64,000 nucleotides of DNA from Colletes latitarsis (lineage: Eukaryota > Arthropoda > Insecta > Hymenoptera > Colletidae): assembly GCF_051014445.1 (NCBI RefSeq), contig NC_135136.1, positions 27,050,001-27,114,000 of the forward strand, read 5' to 3'. The first letter of the stretch is position 1. Each line of letters begins with the position of its first letter. The position numbers were made by a program, and so were the translations under genes. The notes under the pieces were generated by a model. That model was not told the origin of the DNA, did not search any database, and was given only the letters and a program-made list of their open reading frames with translations. Of the stretch, positions 40,834 through 56,300 are shown piece by piece.

Positions 40834-43038
40834 TAATTGACTGTTTCAGTATGGTGCCACATTACTACGTGATTCATTCCCGAAAATACCCGGGATCTGG
40901 CCAACAAGTATGCGAAGAAGGCAAAATCATGAGCCAGATGCGGGCATAACCCGGACCTAACCAGTGTTATCCACTAAAATAGTGACCGAATCCAGGTTTA
41001 ATTGACTGTTTCAGTGTGGTGCCACATTACCACGTGATTCAAACCCAAAAAACCCAGGATCTGGCCAACAAGTATGCCAAGAAGGCAAAATCATGAGCCA
41101 GATGCGGGCATAACCCAGACCTAGCCCAGACCTAACCGGTGTTACCGACTAAAATAATGATCGAAACCAGGTTTAAGTGCCTGTTGCTGTGTGGTACCAC
41201 ATTACTACGTGATTCAAACCCGAAAAAACCCAGGATCTGGCCAACAAGTATGCGAAGAAGGCAAAATCATGAGCCAGATGCGGGTATAACCAAGACCTAA
41301 CCTAGACCTAACCGGTGTTATCCTCTAAAATAGTGACCGAATCCAAGTTTATTGACTGTTTCAGTATGGTGCCACATTACTACGTGATTGAAACCCAAAA
41401 AACCCCAGGATCTGGCCAACAGGCATGCGAAATTTGCAACATCATGAGCCAGATGCGGGCATAACCCAGACCTTACCCAGACCTAACCGGTGTTATCCTC
41501 TAAAATAGTGACCGAATCCAGGTTTAGTTGACTGTTACTGTGTGGTGTCACATTACTACGTGATTCAAACCAGAAAAATCCCAGGATCTGGCCAACAAGT
41601 ATCCGAAGAAGGCAAAATCATGAACCAGTTGCGGGCATAACCCAGGCCTAACCCCGACCTAACCGGCGTTATCCTCTAAAATAGTGACCGAATCCAGGTT
41701 TAATTGACTGTTTCAGTGTGGTGCCACATTACTACGTGATTCAAACTCGAAAAAACCAAGGATCTGGCCAACAAGTATGCGAAGAAGGCAAAATCATGAG
41801 CCAGATGCGGGCATAACCCAGACCTAAACGGTGTTATCCTCTGAAATAGTGACCGAATCCAGGTTTATTGACTGTTTCAGTATGGTGTCACATTACTACG
41901 TGATTCAATCCCGAAAAAACCCGGGATATGGCCAACAAGTATGCAAAGAAGACATAACCATGAGCCAGATAGGGGAATAACCCAGACCTAACCCCAACGT
42001 TACCGGTGTTATCCTCTAAAATATTGACTGAATCCTGGTTTAATTGACTGTTTCTATGTGGTAACACATTACTACGCGAATCAAACCGGAAAAAACCCAG
42101 GATCTGCCAATAAGTGTGCGAAGAAGGCAATATCATGAGCCAGATGCGGGCATAACCCAGACCTAACCGGCGTTATCCTCTAAAATACAGACCGATTCCA
42201 GGTTTAATGGACTGTTGCTGTGTGGTACCACATTACTACGTGATTCAAGCCCGAAGAAACCCAGGATCTGGCCAACAAGTATGCGAAGAAGGCAAAATCA
42301 TGAACCAGTTGCGGGCATAACCCAGACCTAAACGGTGTTATCCTCTGAAATAGTGACCGAATCCAGGTTTATTGACTGTTTCAGTATGGTGTCACATTAC
42401 TACGTGATTCAATCTCGAAAAAACCCGGGATATGGCGAACAAGTATGCGAAGAAGAGATAATCATGAGCCAGATGCGGGCATAACCTAGACCTAACCCAG
42501 ACGTAACCGGTGTTATCCTCTAAAATAGTGACTGAATCCAGGTTTACTTGACTGTTACGGTGTGGTACCACATTACTGCGTGATTCAAACTCGAAAAAAC
42601 CATGGATCTGGCCAACAAGTATGCGAAGAATGCAAAATCATGAACCAGATGCGGGCATAACCCAGACCTAACCGGTGTTATCCTCTAAAATACTGACCGA
42701 AGCCAGGTTTAATTGACTGTTTCGGTGTGCTGCCACATTACTACGTGATTCATACCCGAAAAAACCCAGGATCTGCCAATAAGTGTGCGAAGAAGGCAAT
42801 ATCATGGGCCAGATGCGGGCATAACCCAGACCTAACCGGCGTTATCCCTTAAAATACTAACCGATTCCAGGTTTAATGGACTGTTATTGTGTGGTACCAC
42901 ATTACTACGTGAATCACACCAGAAAAAACCCAGGATCTGGCCAACAAGCATGCGAAGAAGGCAAAATCATGAGCCAGATGCGGGCATAACCCCGACCTAA
43001 CCGGCGTTATCCTCTAAAATACTGACCGATTCCAGGTT
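40834..43038. repeat. 13-monomer higher-order repeat, distant copy 4
   Basis: Matches copy 3 at an offset of 20718 bp, including the extra monomer before it. It is the only copy of this unit in the second half of the large tandem duplication, where the first half has three. Confidence 0.8.
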
Positions 43039-46000
43039 TAATGGACTGTTGCTGTGTGGTACCACATTACTACGTCATTCAAACCCGAAAAAACCCAGTA
43101 TCTGGCCAACGAGCATGCGAAGAAGGCAAAATCATGAGCCAGATGCGGGCATAACCAAGACCTAACCTAGACCTAACCGGTGTTATCTTCGAAAATAGTG
43201 ACCGCATCCAGGTTAATTGACTGTTACTGTGTGGTACCACATTACTACGTGAATCAAACCCGAAAAAACCCAGGATATGGCGAACAAGTATGCGAAGAAG
43301 GCATAATCATGAGCCAGATGCGGGCATAACCCAGACCTAACCGGTGTTATCCTCTAAAACACTGACCGATTCCAGGTTTAATGGACTGTTATTGTGTGGT
43401 ACCACATTACTACGTGAATCACACCAGAAAAAACCCAGGATCTGGCCAACAAGCATGCGAAGAAGGCAAAATCATGAGCCAGATGCGGGCATAACCCAGA
43501 CCTAACCGGCGTTATCCTCTAAAATACTGACCGAATCCAGGTTTATCGACTGTTTCAGTATGGTGCCACATTACTACGTCATTCATTCCCGAAAATACCC
43601 GGGATCTGGCGAACAAGTATGCGAAGAAGGCAAAATCATGAACCAGTTGCGGGCATAACCCAGGCCTAACCCCGACCTAACCGGCGTTATTCTCTAAAAT
43701 AGTGACCGAATCCAGGTTTAATTGACTGTTTCAGTGTGGTGCCACATTACTACGTGATTCAAACCCGAAAAAACCAAGGATCTGGCCAACAAGTATGCGA
43801 AGAAGGCAAAATCATGAGCCAGATGCGGGCATAACCCAGACCTAAGCGGTGCAATCCTCCAAAATACTGACCGAAGCCAGGTTTAATTGACTGTTTCGGT
43901 GTGGTGCCACATTACTACGTGATTCATACCCGAAAAAACCAAGGATCTGGCCAACAAGTATGCGAAGAAGGCAAAATCATGAGCCAGATGCGGGCATAAC
44001 CCAGACCTAAGCGGTGCAATCCTCCAAAATACTGACCGAAGCCAGGTTTAATTGACTGTTTCGGTGTGGTGCCACATTACTACGTGATTCATACCCGAAA
44101 AAACCCAGGATCTGGCCAACAAGTATGCAAAGAAGACATAACCATGAGCCAGATAGGGGAATAACCCAGACCTAACCCCAACGTTACCGGTGTTATCCTC
44201 TAAAATATTGACTGAATCCTGGTTCAATTGACTGTTGCTGAATGGTACCACATTACTACGTGATTCAAGCCCGAAGAAACCCAGGATCTGGCCAACAAGT
44301 ATGCGAAGAAGGCAAAATCATGAACCAGTTGCGGGCATAACCCAGACCTAAACGGTGTTATCCTCTAAAATAGTGACCGAATCCAGGTTTATTGACTGTT
44401 TCAGTATGGTGTCACATTACTACGTGATTCAATCCCGAAAAACCCCGGGATATGGCGAACAAGTATGCGAAGAAGAGATAATCATGAGCCAGATGCGGGC
44501 ATAACCTAGACCTAACCCAGACGTAACCGGTGTTATCCTCTAAAATAGTGACTGAATCCAGGTTTACTTGACTGTTACGGTGTGCTGCCACACTACTACG
44601 TGATTCATACCCGAAAAAACCCAGGATCTGCCAATAAGTGTGCGAAGAAGGCAATATCATGGGCCAGATGCGGGCATAACCCAGACCTAACCGGCGTTAT
44701 CCCCTAAAATACTAACCGATTCCAGGTTTCATGGACTGTTATTGTGTGGTACCACATTACTACGTGAATCACACCAGAAAAAACCCAGGATCTGGCCAAC
44801 AAGCATGCGAAGAAGGCAAAATCATGAGCCAGATGCGGGCATAACCCAGACCTAACCGGCGTTATCCTCTAAAATACTGACCGATTCCAGGTTTAATGGA
44901 CTGTTGCTGTGTGGTACCACATTACTACGTCATTCAAACCCGAAAAAACCCAGTATCTGGCCAACGAGCATGCGAAGAAGGCAAAATCATGAGCCAGATG
45001 CGGGCATAACCAAGACCTAACCTAGACCTAACCGGTGTTATCTTCTAAAATAGTGACCGCATCCAGGTTAATTGACTGTTACTGTGTGGTACCACATTAC
45101 TACGTGAATCAAACCCGAAAAAACCCAGGATCTGGCGAACAAGTATGCGAAGAAGGCATAATCATGAGCCAGATGCGGGCATAACCCAGACCTAACCGGT
45201 GTTATCCTCTAAAATACTGACCGATTCCAGGTTTAATGGACTGTTATTGTGTGGTACCACATTACTACGTGAATCACACCAGAAAAAACCCAGGATCTGG
45301 CCAACAAGCATGCGAAGAAGGCAAAATCATGAGCCAGATGCGGGCATAACCCAGACCTAACCGGCGTTATCCTCTAAAATACTGACCGAAGCCAGGTTTA
45401 ATTGACTGTTTCAGTGTGGTACCACATCACTACGTGAATCAAACCCGAAAAAACCCAGGATATGGCGAACAAGTATGCGAAGAAGGCATAATCATGACCC
45501 AGATGCGGGCATAACCCAGACCTAACCGGTGTTATCCTCCAAAATACTGACCGATTCCAGGTTTAATGGACTGTTATTGTGTGGTACCACATTACTACGT
45601 GAATCACACCAGAAAAAACCCAGGATCTGGCCAACAAGCATGCGAAGAAGGCAAAATCATGAGCCAGATGCGGGCATAACCCAGACCTAACCGGCGTTAT
45701 CCTCTAAAATACTGACCGAATCCAGGTTTATCGACTGTTTCAGTATGGTGCCACATTACTACGTCATTCATTCCCGAAAATACCCGGGATCTGGCGAACA
45801 AGTATGCGAAGAAGACATAATCATGAGCCAGATGCGGGCATAACCCAGATGTAACCCAGACGTAACCGGTGTTATCCTCTAAAATACTGACCGAATCCAG
45901 GTTTATCGACTTTTTCAGTATGGTGCCACATTACTACGTGATTCATTCCCGAAAATACCCGGGATCTGGCCATCAAGTATGCGAAGAAGGCAAAATCATG

Positions 46001-48599
46001 AGCCAGATGCGGGCATAACCCAGACATAACCCAGACCTAACCAGAGTTACCCACTAAAATAGTGACCGAATCCAAGTTTAATTGACTGTTTCAGTGTGGT
46101 GCCACATTACTACGTGATTCAAACCCGAAAAAACCCAGGATCTGGCCAACAAGTATGCGAAGAAGGCAAAATCATGAGCCCGATGCCGGCATCACCCAGA
46201 CCTAACCGGTGTTATCCTTTAAAATACTGACCGAATCCAGGTTTAATTGACTGTTTCAGTGTGGTGCCACATTACTACATGAATCAAACCCGAAAAAACC
46301 CAGGATCTGGGCAGCAAGTTTGCGAAGAAGGCAAAATCATGAGCCAGATGCGGGCATAACCCAGACCTAACCCAGACCTAACCGGTGTTATCCTCTAAAA
46401 TAGTGGCCGAATCCAAGTTTAATTGACTACGTGATTCAAACCCAAAAAAACCCAGGATCTGGCCAACAAGTATGCGAAGAAGGCAAAATCATAAGCCAGA
46501 TGCGGGCATAAGCCAGACCTAGCCCAGACCTAACCGGTGTTACCGACTAAAATAATGATCGAAACCAGGTTTAAGTGCCTATTTCAGTGTGGTGCCACAT
46601 CACTACGTGAATCAAACCCGAAGAAACCCAAGATCTGGCCAACAAGCATGCGAAGAAGGCATAATCATGAGCCAGATGCGGGCATAACCCAGACCTAACC
46701 GGTGTTATCCTCTAAAATACTGACCGATTCCAGGTTTAATGGACTGTTATTGTGTGGTACCACATTACTACGTGAATCACACCAGAAAAAACCCAGGATC
46801 TGGCCAACAAGCATGCGAAGAAGGCAAAATCATGAGCCAGATGCGGGCATAACCCAGACCTAACCGGCGTTATCCTCTAAAATACTGACCGAAGCCAGGT
46901 TTAATTGACTGTTTCAGTGTGGTACCACATCACTACGTGAATCAAACCCGAAAAAACCCAGGATATGGCGAACAAGTATGCGAAGAAGGCATAATCATGA
47001 CCCAGATGCGGGCATAACCCAGACCTAACCGGTGTTATCCTCTAAAATACTGACCGATTCCAGGTTTAATGGACTGTTATTGTATGGTACCACATTAATA
47101 CGTGAATCACACCAGAAAAAACCCAGGATCTGGCCAACAAGCATGCGAAGAAGGCAAAATCATGAGCCAGATGCGGGCATAACCCAGACCTAACCGGCGT
47201 TATCCTCTAAAATACTGACCGAATCCAGGTTTATCGACTGTTTCAGTATGGTGCCACATTACTACGTCATTCATTCCCGAAAATACCCGGGATCTGGCGA
47301 ACAAGTATGCGAAGAAGACATAATCATGAGCCAGATGCGGGCATAACCCAGATGTAACCCAGACGTAACCGGTGTTATCCTCTAAAATACTGACCGAATC
47401 CAGGTTTATCGACTGTTTCAGTATGGTGCCACATTACTACGTGATTCATTCCCGAAAATACCCGGGATCTGGCCATCAAGTATGCGAAGATGGCAAAATC
47501 ATGAGCCAGATGCGAGCATAACCCAGACATAACCCAGACCTAACCAGAGTTACCCACTAAAATAGTGACCGAATCCAAGTTTAATTGACTGTTTCAGTGT
47601 GGTGCCACATTACTACGTGATTCAAACCCGAAAAAACCCAGTATCTGGCCAACAAGCATGCGAAGAAGGCAAAATCATGAGCCAGATGCGGGCATAACCA
47701 AGACCTAACCTAGACCTAACCGGTGTTATCTTCTAAAATAGTGACCGCATCCAGGTTAATTGACTGTTGCTGTTTGGTACCACAATACTGCGTGATTTAA
47801 ACCCGAAAAAACCCAGGATCTCGCCAACAAGCATGCGAAAATTGCAAAATCATGAGCCAGATGCGGGCATAACCCAGACCTAACCCAGACCTAACCGGTG
47901 TTATCCTCTAAAATAGTGACCGAATCCAGGTTTCATTGACTGTTACTGTGTGGTACCACATTACTACGTGATTCAAACCCGAAAAAACCCAGGATCTGGC
48001 CAACAAGTATGCGAAGAAGGCAAAATCATGAGCCAGATGCGGGCATAACCCAGACCTAACCAGCGTTATCCTGTAAAATACTGACCGAATCCAGGTTTAA
48101 TTGACTGTTTCAGTGTGGTGTCACATTACTACGTGATTCAAACCAGAAAAATCCCAGGATCTGCCAATAAGTGTGCGAAGAAGGCAATATCATGAGCCAG
48201 ATGCGGGCATAACCTAGACCTAACCGGCGTTATCCTCTAAAATACTGGCCGATTCCAGGTTTAATGGACTGTTGCTGTGTGGTACCACATTACTACGTGA
48301 TTCAAGCCCGAAGAAACCCAGGATCTGGCCAACAAGTATGCGAAGAAGGCAAAATCATGAACCAGTTGCGGGCATAACCCAGACCTAAACGGTGTTATCC
48401 TCTAAAATAGTGACCGAATCCAGGTTTATTGACTGTTTCAGTATGGTGTCACATTACTACGTGATTCATACCAGAAAATACCCAGGATCTGGCGAACAAG
48501 TATGCGAAGAAGGCACAATCATGAACCAGTTGCCGGCATAACCCAGACCTAACCCAGACCTAACCGGTGTTATCCTCTAAAATAGTGACCGAATCCAGG

Positions 48600-51500
48600 T
48601 TTATCGACTGTTTCAGTATGGTGCCACATTACTACGTGATTCATTCCCGAAAATACCCGGGATCTGGCCATCAAGTATGCGAAGAAGGCAAAGTCATGAG
48701 CCGGATGCGGGCATAACCCAGACATAACCCAGACCTAACCAGAGTTACCCACTAAAATAGTGACCGAATCCAAGTTTAATTGACTGTTTCAGTGTGGTGC
48801 CACATTACTACGTGATTCAAACCCGAAAAAACCCAGGATCTGGCCAACAAGTATGCGAAGAAGGCAAAATCATGAGCCAGATGCCGGCATCTCCCAGACC
48901 TAACCGGCGTTATCCTCTAAAATAGTGACCGAATCCAGGTTTAATTGACTGTTTCAGTGTGGTGCCACATTACTACGTGATTCAAACTCGAAAAAACCAA
49001 GGATCTGGCCAACAAGTATGCGAAGAAGGCAAAATCATGAGACAGATCCGGGCATAACCCAGACCTAAGCGGTGCAATCCTCCAAAATACTGACCGAAGC
49101 CAGGTTTAATGGACTGTTGCTGTGTGGTACCACATTACTACGTGATTCAATCCCGAAAAAACCCGGGATATGGCGAACAAGTATCCGAAGAAGAGATAAT
49201 CATGAGCCAGATGCGGGCATAACCTAGACCTAACCCAGACGTAACCGGTGTTATCCTCTAAAATAGTGACCGAATCCAGGTTTACTTGACTGTTACGGTG
49301 TGGTACCACATTACTACGTGATTCAAACTCGAAAAAACCCAGGATCTGGCCAACAAGTATGCGAAGAATGCAAAATCATGAACCAGATGGGGGCATAACC
49401 CAGACCTTACCGGTGTTATCCTCTAAAATACTGACCGATGCCAGGTTTAATTGACCGTTACTGTGTGGTACCACATCACTACGTGAATCAAACCCGAAAA
49501 AATCCAGGATATGGCGAACAAGTATGCGAAGAAGGCATAATCATGAGCCAGATGCGGGCATAACCCAGACCTAACCGGCGTTATCCTCTAAAATACTGAC
49601 CGATTCCAGGTTTAATGGACTGTTATTGTGTGGTACCACATTACTACGTGAATCACACCAGAAAAAACCCAGGATCTGGCCAACAAGCATGCGAAGAAGG
49701 CAAAATCATGAGCCAGATGCGGGCATAACCCAGAACTAACCGGCGTTATCCTCTAAAATACTGACCGATTCCAGGTTTAATGGACTGTTGCTGTGTGGTA
49801 CCACATTACTACGTCATTCAAACCCGAAAAAACCCAGTATCTGGCCAACGAGCATGCGAAGAAGGCAAAATCATGAGCCAGATGCGGGCATAACCAAGAC
49901 CTAACCTAGACCTAACCGGTGTTATCTTCTAAAATAGTGACCGCATCCAGGTTAATTGACTGTTACTGTGTGGTACCACATTACTACGTGAATCAAACCC
50001 GAAAAAACCCAGGATATGGCGAACAAGTATGCGAAGAAGGCATAATCATGAGCCAGATGCGGGCATAACCCAGACCTAACCGGTGTTATCCTCTAAAATA
50101 CTGACCGATTCCAGGTTTAATGGACTGTTATTGTGTGGTACCACATTACTACGTGAATCACACCAGAAAAAACCCAGGATCTGGCCAACATGCATGCGAA
50201 GAAGGCAAAATCATGAGCCAGATGCGGGCATAACCCAGACCTAACCGGCGTTATCCTCTAAAATACTGACCGAAGCCAGGTTTAATTGACTGTTTCAGTG
50301 TGGTACCACATCACTACGTGAATCAAACCCGAAAAAACCCAGGATATGGCGAACAAGTATGCGAAGAAGGCATAATCATGAGCCAGATGCGGGCATAACC
50401 CAGACCTAACCGGTGTTATCCTCTAAAATACTGACCGATTCCAGGTTTAATGGACTGTTATTGTGTGGTACCACATTACTACGTGAATCACACCAGAAAA
50501 AACCCAGGATCTGGCCAACAAGCATGCGAAGAAGGCAAAATCATGAGCCAGATGCGGGCATAACCCAGAACTAACCGGCGTTATCCTCTAAAATACTGAC
50601 CGATTCCAGGTTTAATGGACTGTTGCTGTGTGGTACCACATTACTACGTCATTCAAACCCGAAAAACCCAGTATCTGGCCAACGAGCATGCGAAGAAGGC
50701 AAAATCATGAGCCAGATGCGGGCATAACCCAGACCTAACCAGTGTTATCCTGTAAAATACTGACCGAATCCAGGTTTAATTGACTGTTTCAGTGTGGTGT
50801 CACATTACTACGTGATTCAAACCAGAAAAATCCCAGGATCTGCCAATAAGTGTGCGAAGAAGGCAATATCATGAGCCAGATGCGGGCATAACCTAGACCT
50901 AACCGGCGTTATCCTCTAAAATACTGGCCGATTCCAGGTTTAATGGACTGTTGCTGTGTGGTACCACATTACTACGTGATTCAAGCCCGAAGAAACCCAG
51001 GATCTGGCCAACAAGTATGCGAAGAAGGCAAAATCATGAACCAGTTGCGGGCATAACCCAGACCTAAACGGTGTTATCCTCTAAAATAGTGACCGAATCC
51101 AGGTTTATTGACTGTTTCAGTATGGTGTCACATTACTACGTGATTCATACCAGAAAATACCCAGGATCTGGCGAACAAGTATGCGAAGAAGGCACAATCA
51201 TGAACCAGTTGCCGGCATAACCCAGACCTAACCCAGACCTAACCGGTGTTATCCTCTAAAATAGTGACCGAATCCTGGTTTAATTGACTGTTACTGTGAG
51301 GTACGACACTACTACGTGAATCAAACCCGAAAAAACCCAGAATCTGGCCAACAAGTATGCGAAGAAGGCAAAATCATGAGCCAGATGCGGGCATAACCCA
51401 GACCTAACTCAGACCTAACCGGTGTTACCGACTAAAATAATGATCGAAACCAGGTCTAATTGCATGTTTCAGTGTGGTACCACATCACTACGTGAATCGA

Positions 51501-51765
51501 ACCCGAAAAAACCCAGGATATGGCGAACAAGTATGCGAAGAAGGCATAATCATGAGCCAGATGCGGGCATAACCCAGACCTAACCGGTGTTATCCTCTAA
51601 AATACTGACCGATTCCAGGTTTAATGGACTGTTATTGTGTGGTACCACATTACTACGTGAATCACACCAGAAAAAACCCAGGATCTGGCCAACAAGCATA
51701 CGAAGAAGGCAAAATCATGAGCCAGATGCGGGCATAACCCAGACCTAACCGGCGTTATCCTCTAA
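48600..51765. repeat. 3.2 kb satellite unit, copy 1
   Basis: Matches 53135-56300 at an offset of 4535-4536 bp; the one-base change is an A-run difference near 50665. Shared rare variants include AAAGTCATGAGCCGG at 48690 and 53225, and GTGAGGTACGACACTACTACG near 51296 and 55832. Confidence 0.8.
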
Positions 51766-52950
51766 AATACTGACCGATTCCAGGTTTAATGGACTGTTGC
51801 TGTGTGGTACCACATTACTACGTCATTCAAACCCGAAAAAACCCAGTATCTGGCCAACAAGCATGCGAAGAAGGCAAAATCATGAGCCAGATGCGGGCAT
51901 AACCAAGACCTAACCAGCGTTATCCTGTAAAATACTGACCGAATCCAGGTTTAATTGACTGTTTCAGTGTGGTGTCACATTACTACGTGATTCAAACCAG
52001 AAAAATCCCAGGATCTGCCAATAAGTGTGCGAAGAAGGCAATATCATGAGCCAGATGCGGGCATAACCTAGACCTAACCGGCGTTATCCTCTAAAGTACT
52101 GGCCGATTCCAGGTTTAATGGACTGTTGCTGTGTGGTACCACATTACTACGTGATTCAAGCCCGAAGAAACCCAGGATCTGGCCAACAAGTATGCGAAGA
52201 AGGCAAAATCATGAACCAGTTGCGGGCATAACCCAGACCTAAACGGTGTTATCCTCTAAAATAGTGACCGAATCCAGGTTTATTGACTGTTTCAGTATGG
52301 TGTCACATTACTACGTGATTCATACCAGAAAATACCCAGGATCTGGCGAACAAGTATGCGAAGAAGGCACAATCATGAACCAGTTGCCGGCATAACCCAG
52401 ACCTAACCCAGACCTAACCGGTGTTATCCTCTAAAATAGTGACCGAATCCTGGTTTAATTGACTGTTACTGTGAGGTACGACACTACTACGTGAATCAAA
52501 CCCGAAAAAACCCAGGATCTGGCCAACAAGTATGCGAAGAAGGCAAAATCATGAGCCAGATGCGGGCATAACCCAGACCTAACCCAGACCTAACCGGTGT
52601 TACCGACTAAAATAATGATCGAAACCAGGTCTAATTGCATGTTTCAGTGTGGTACCACATCACTACGTGAATCAAACCCGAAAAAACCCAGGATATGGCG
52701 AACAAGTATGCGAAGAAGGCATAATCATGAGCCAGATGCGGGCATAACCCAGACCTAACCGGTGTTATCCTCTAAAATACTGACCGATTCCAGGTTTAAT
52801 GGACTGTTATTGTGTGGTACCACAATACTACGTGAATCACACCAGAAAAAACCCAGGTTCTGGCCAACAAGCATGCGAAGAAGGCAAAATCATGAGCCAG
52901 ATGCGGGCATAACCCAGACCTAACCGGCGTTATCCTCTAAAATACTGACC
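50738..52950. repeat. Six-monomer segment in two copies, 1175 bp apart
   Basis: 50738-51776 matches 51913-52950 at an offset of 1175 bp, about seven monomers. It starts at the variant GTTATCCTGTAAAATACTG and includes CAATAAGTGTGCG, CATACCAGAAAATACCC and GTGAGGTACGACAC. Related starts occur near 48065, 55270 and 57985. Confidence 0.75.
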
Positions 52951-53134
52951 GAATCCAGGTTTATCGACTGTTTCAGTATGGTGCCACATTACTACGTCAT
53001 TCATTCCCCAAAATACCCGGGATCTGGCGAACAAGTATGCGAAGAAGACATAATCATGAGCCAGATGCGGGCATAACCCAGATGTAACCCAGACGTAGCC
53101 GGTGTTATCCTCTAAAATACTGTCCGAATCCAGG

Positions 53135-56100
53135 TTTATCGACTGTTTCAGTATGGTGCCACATTACTACGTGATTCATTCCCGAAAATACCCGGGATCT
53201 GGCCATCAAGTATGCGAAGAAGGCAAAGTCATGAGCCGGATGCGGGCATAACCCAGACATAACCCAGACCTAACCAGAGTTACCCACTAAAATAGTGACC
53301 GAATCCAAGTTTAATTGACTGTTTCAGTGTGGTGCCACATTACTACGTGATTCAAACCCGAAAAAACCCAGGATATGGCCAACAAGTATGCGAAGAAGGC
53401 AAAATCATGAGCCAGATGCCGGCATCTCCCAGACCTAACCGGCGTTATCCTCTAAAATAGTGAACGAATCCAGGTTTAATTGACTGTTTCAGTGTGGTGC
53501 CACATTACTACGTGATTCAAACTCGAAAAAACCAAGGATCTGGCCAACAAGTATGCGAAGAAGGCAAAATCATGAGCCAGATCCGGGCATAACCCAGACC
53601 TAAGCGGTGCAATCCTCCAAAATACTGACCGAAGCCAGGTTTAATGGACTGTTGCTTTGTGGTACCACATTACTACGTGATTCAATCCCGAAAAAACCCG
53701 GGATATGGCGAACAAGTATCCGAAGGAGAGATAATCATGAGCCAGATGCGGGCATAACCTAGACCTAACCCAGACGTAACCGGTGTTATCCTCTAAAATA
53801 GTGACCGAATCCAGGTTTACTTGACTGTTACGGTGTGGTACCACATTACTACGTGATTCAAACTCGAAAAAACCCAGGATCTGGCCAACAAGTATGCGAA
53901 GAATGCAAAATCATGAACCAGATGGGGGCATAACCCAGACCTTACCGGTGTTATCCTCTAAAATACTGACCGAAGACAGGTTTAATTGACCGTTACTGTG
54001 TGGTACCACATCACTACGTGAATCAAACCCGAAAAAATCCAGGATATGGCGAACAAGTATGCGAAGAAGGCATAATCATGAGCCAGATGCGGGCATAACC
54101 CAGACCTAACCGGCGTTATCCTCTAAAATACTGACCGATTCCAGGTTTAATGGACTGTTATTGTGTGGTACCACATTACTACGTGAATCACACCAGAAAA
54201 AACCCAGGATCTGGCCAACAAGCATGCGAAGAAGGCAAAATCATGAGCCAGATGCGGGCATAACCCAGAACTAACCGGCGTTATCCTCTAAAATACTGAC
54301 CGATTCCAGGTTTAATGGACTGTTGCTGTGTGGTACCACATTACTACGTCATTCAAACCCGAAAAAACCCAGTATCTGGCCAACGAGCATGCGAAGAAGG
54401 CAAAATCATGAGCCAGATGCGGGCATAACCAAGACCTAACCTAGACCTAACCGGTGTTATCTTCTAAAATAGTGACCGCATCCAGGTTAATTGACTGTTA
54501 CTGTGTGGTACCACATTACTACGTGAATCAAACCCGAAAAAACCCAGGATATGGCGAACAAGTATGCGAAGAAGGCATAATCATGAGCCAGATGCGGGCA
54601 TAACCCAGACCTAACCGGTGTTATCCTCTAAAATACTGACCGATTCCAGGTTTAATGGACTGTTATTGTGTGGTACCACATTACTACGTGAATCACACCA
54701 GAAAAAACCCAGGATCTGGCCAACAAGCATGCGAAGAAGGCAAAATCATGAGCCAGATGCGGGCATAACCCAGACCTAACCGGCGTTATCCTCTAAAATA
54801 CTGACCGAAGCCAGGTTTAATTGACTGTTTCAGTGTGGTACCACATCACTACGTGAATCAAACCCGAAAAAACCCAGCTTATGGCGAACAAGTATGCGAA
54901 GAAGGCATAATCATGAGCCAGATGCGGGCATAACCCAGACCTAACCGGTGTTATCCTCTAAAATACTGACCGATTCCAGGTTTAATGGACTGTTATTGTG
55001 TGGTACCACATTACTACGTGAATCACACCAGAAAAAACCCAGGATCTGGCCAACAAGCATGCGAAGAAGGCAAAATCATGAGCCAGATGCGGGCATAACC
55101 CAGAACTAACCGGCGTTATCCTCTAAAATACTGACCGATTCCAGGTTTAATGGACTGTTGCTGTGTGGTACCACATTACTACGTCATTCAAACCCGAAAA
55201 AACCCAGTATCTGGCCAACGAGCATGCGAAGAAGGCAAAATCATGAGCCAGATGCGGGCATAACCCAGACCTAACCAGTGTTATCCTGTAAAATACTGAC
55301 CGAATCCAGGTTTAATTGACTGTTTCAGTGTGGTGTCACATTACTACGTGATTCAAACCAGAAAAATCCCAGGCTCTGCCAATAAGTGTGCGAAGAAGGC
55401 AATATCATGAGCCAGATGCGGGCATAACCTAGACCTAACCGGCGTTATCCTCTAAAATACTGGCCGATTCCAGGTTTAATGGACTGTTGCTGTGTGGTAC
55501 CACATTACTACGTGATTCAAGCCCGAAGAAACCCAGGATCTGGCCAACAAGTATGCGAAGAAGGCAAAATCATGAACCAGTTGCGGGCATAACCCAGACC
55601 TAAACGGTGTTATCCTCTAAAATAGTGACCGAATCCAGGTTTATTGACTGTTTCAGTATGGTGTCACATTACTACGTGATTCATACCAGAAAATACCCAG
55701 GATCTGGCGAACAAGTATGCGAAGAAGGCACAATCATGAACCAGTTGCCGGCATAACCCAGACCTAACCCAGACCTAACCGGTGTTATCCTCTAAAATAG
55801 TGACCGAATCCTGGTTTAATTGACTGTTACTGTGAGGTACGACACTACTACGTGAATCAAACCCGAAAAAACCCAGAATCTGGCCAGCAAGTATGCGAAG
55901 AAGGCAAAATCATGAGCCAGATGCGGGCATAACCCAGACCTAACTCAGACCTAACCGGTGTTACCGACTAAAATAATGATCGAAACCAGGTCTAATTGCA
56001 TGTTTCAGTGTGGTACCACATCACTACGTGAATCGAACCCGAAAAAACCCAGGATATGGCGAACAAGTATGCGAAGAAGGCATAATCATGAGCCAGATGC

Positions 56101-56300
56101 GGGCATAACCCAGACCTAACCGGTGTTATCCTCTAAAATACTGACCGATTCCAGGTTTAATGGACTGTTATTGTGTGGTACCACATTACTACGTGAATCA
56201 CACCAGAAAAAACCCAGGATCAGGCCAACAAGCATGCGAAGAAGGCAAAATCATGAGCCAGATGCGGGCATAACCCAGACCTAACCGGCGTTATCCTCTA
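53135..56300. repeat. 3.2 kb satellite unit, copy 2
   Basis: Second copy of 48600-51765. The 1.4 kb between the copies contains a partial duplicate of the end of copy 1. Confidence 0.8.

Larger units (their letters stand above)
31375..47242. repeat. Very large tandem duplication, second, shortened copy (about 15.9 kb)
   Basis: It starts by repeating 9121 onward. The offset is 22253 bp to about 34390, then 22757 bp (three monomers more in this copy), then 22934 bp after about 36850 (one more), to about 38404. After a mosaic stretch, 40.1-47.24 kb matches 19.4-23 kb (offset 20718) and 26-31.37 kb (offsets 15692 and 15868). It therefore ends at the same point as copy 1 but lacks two 13-monomer units and one 5 kb unit. 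Confidence 0.72.
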
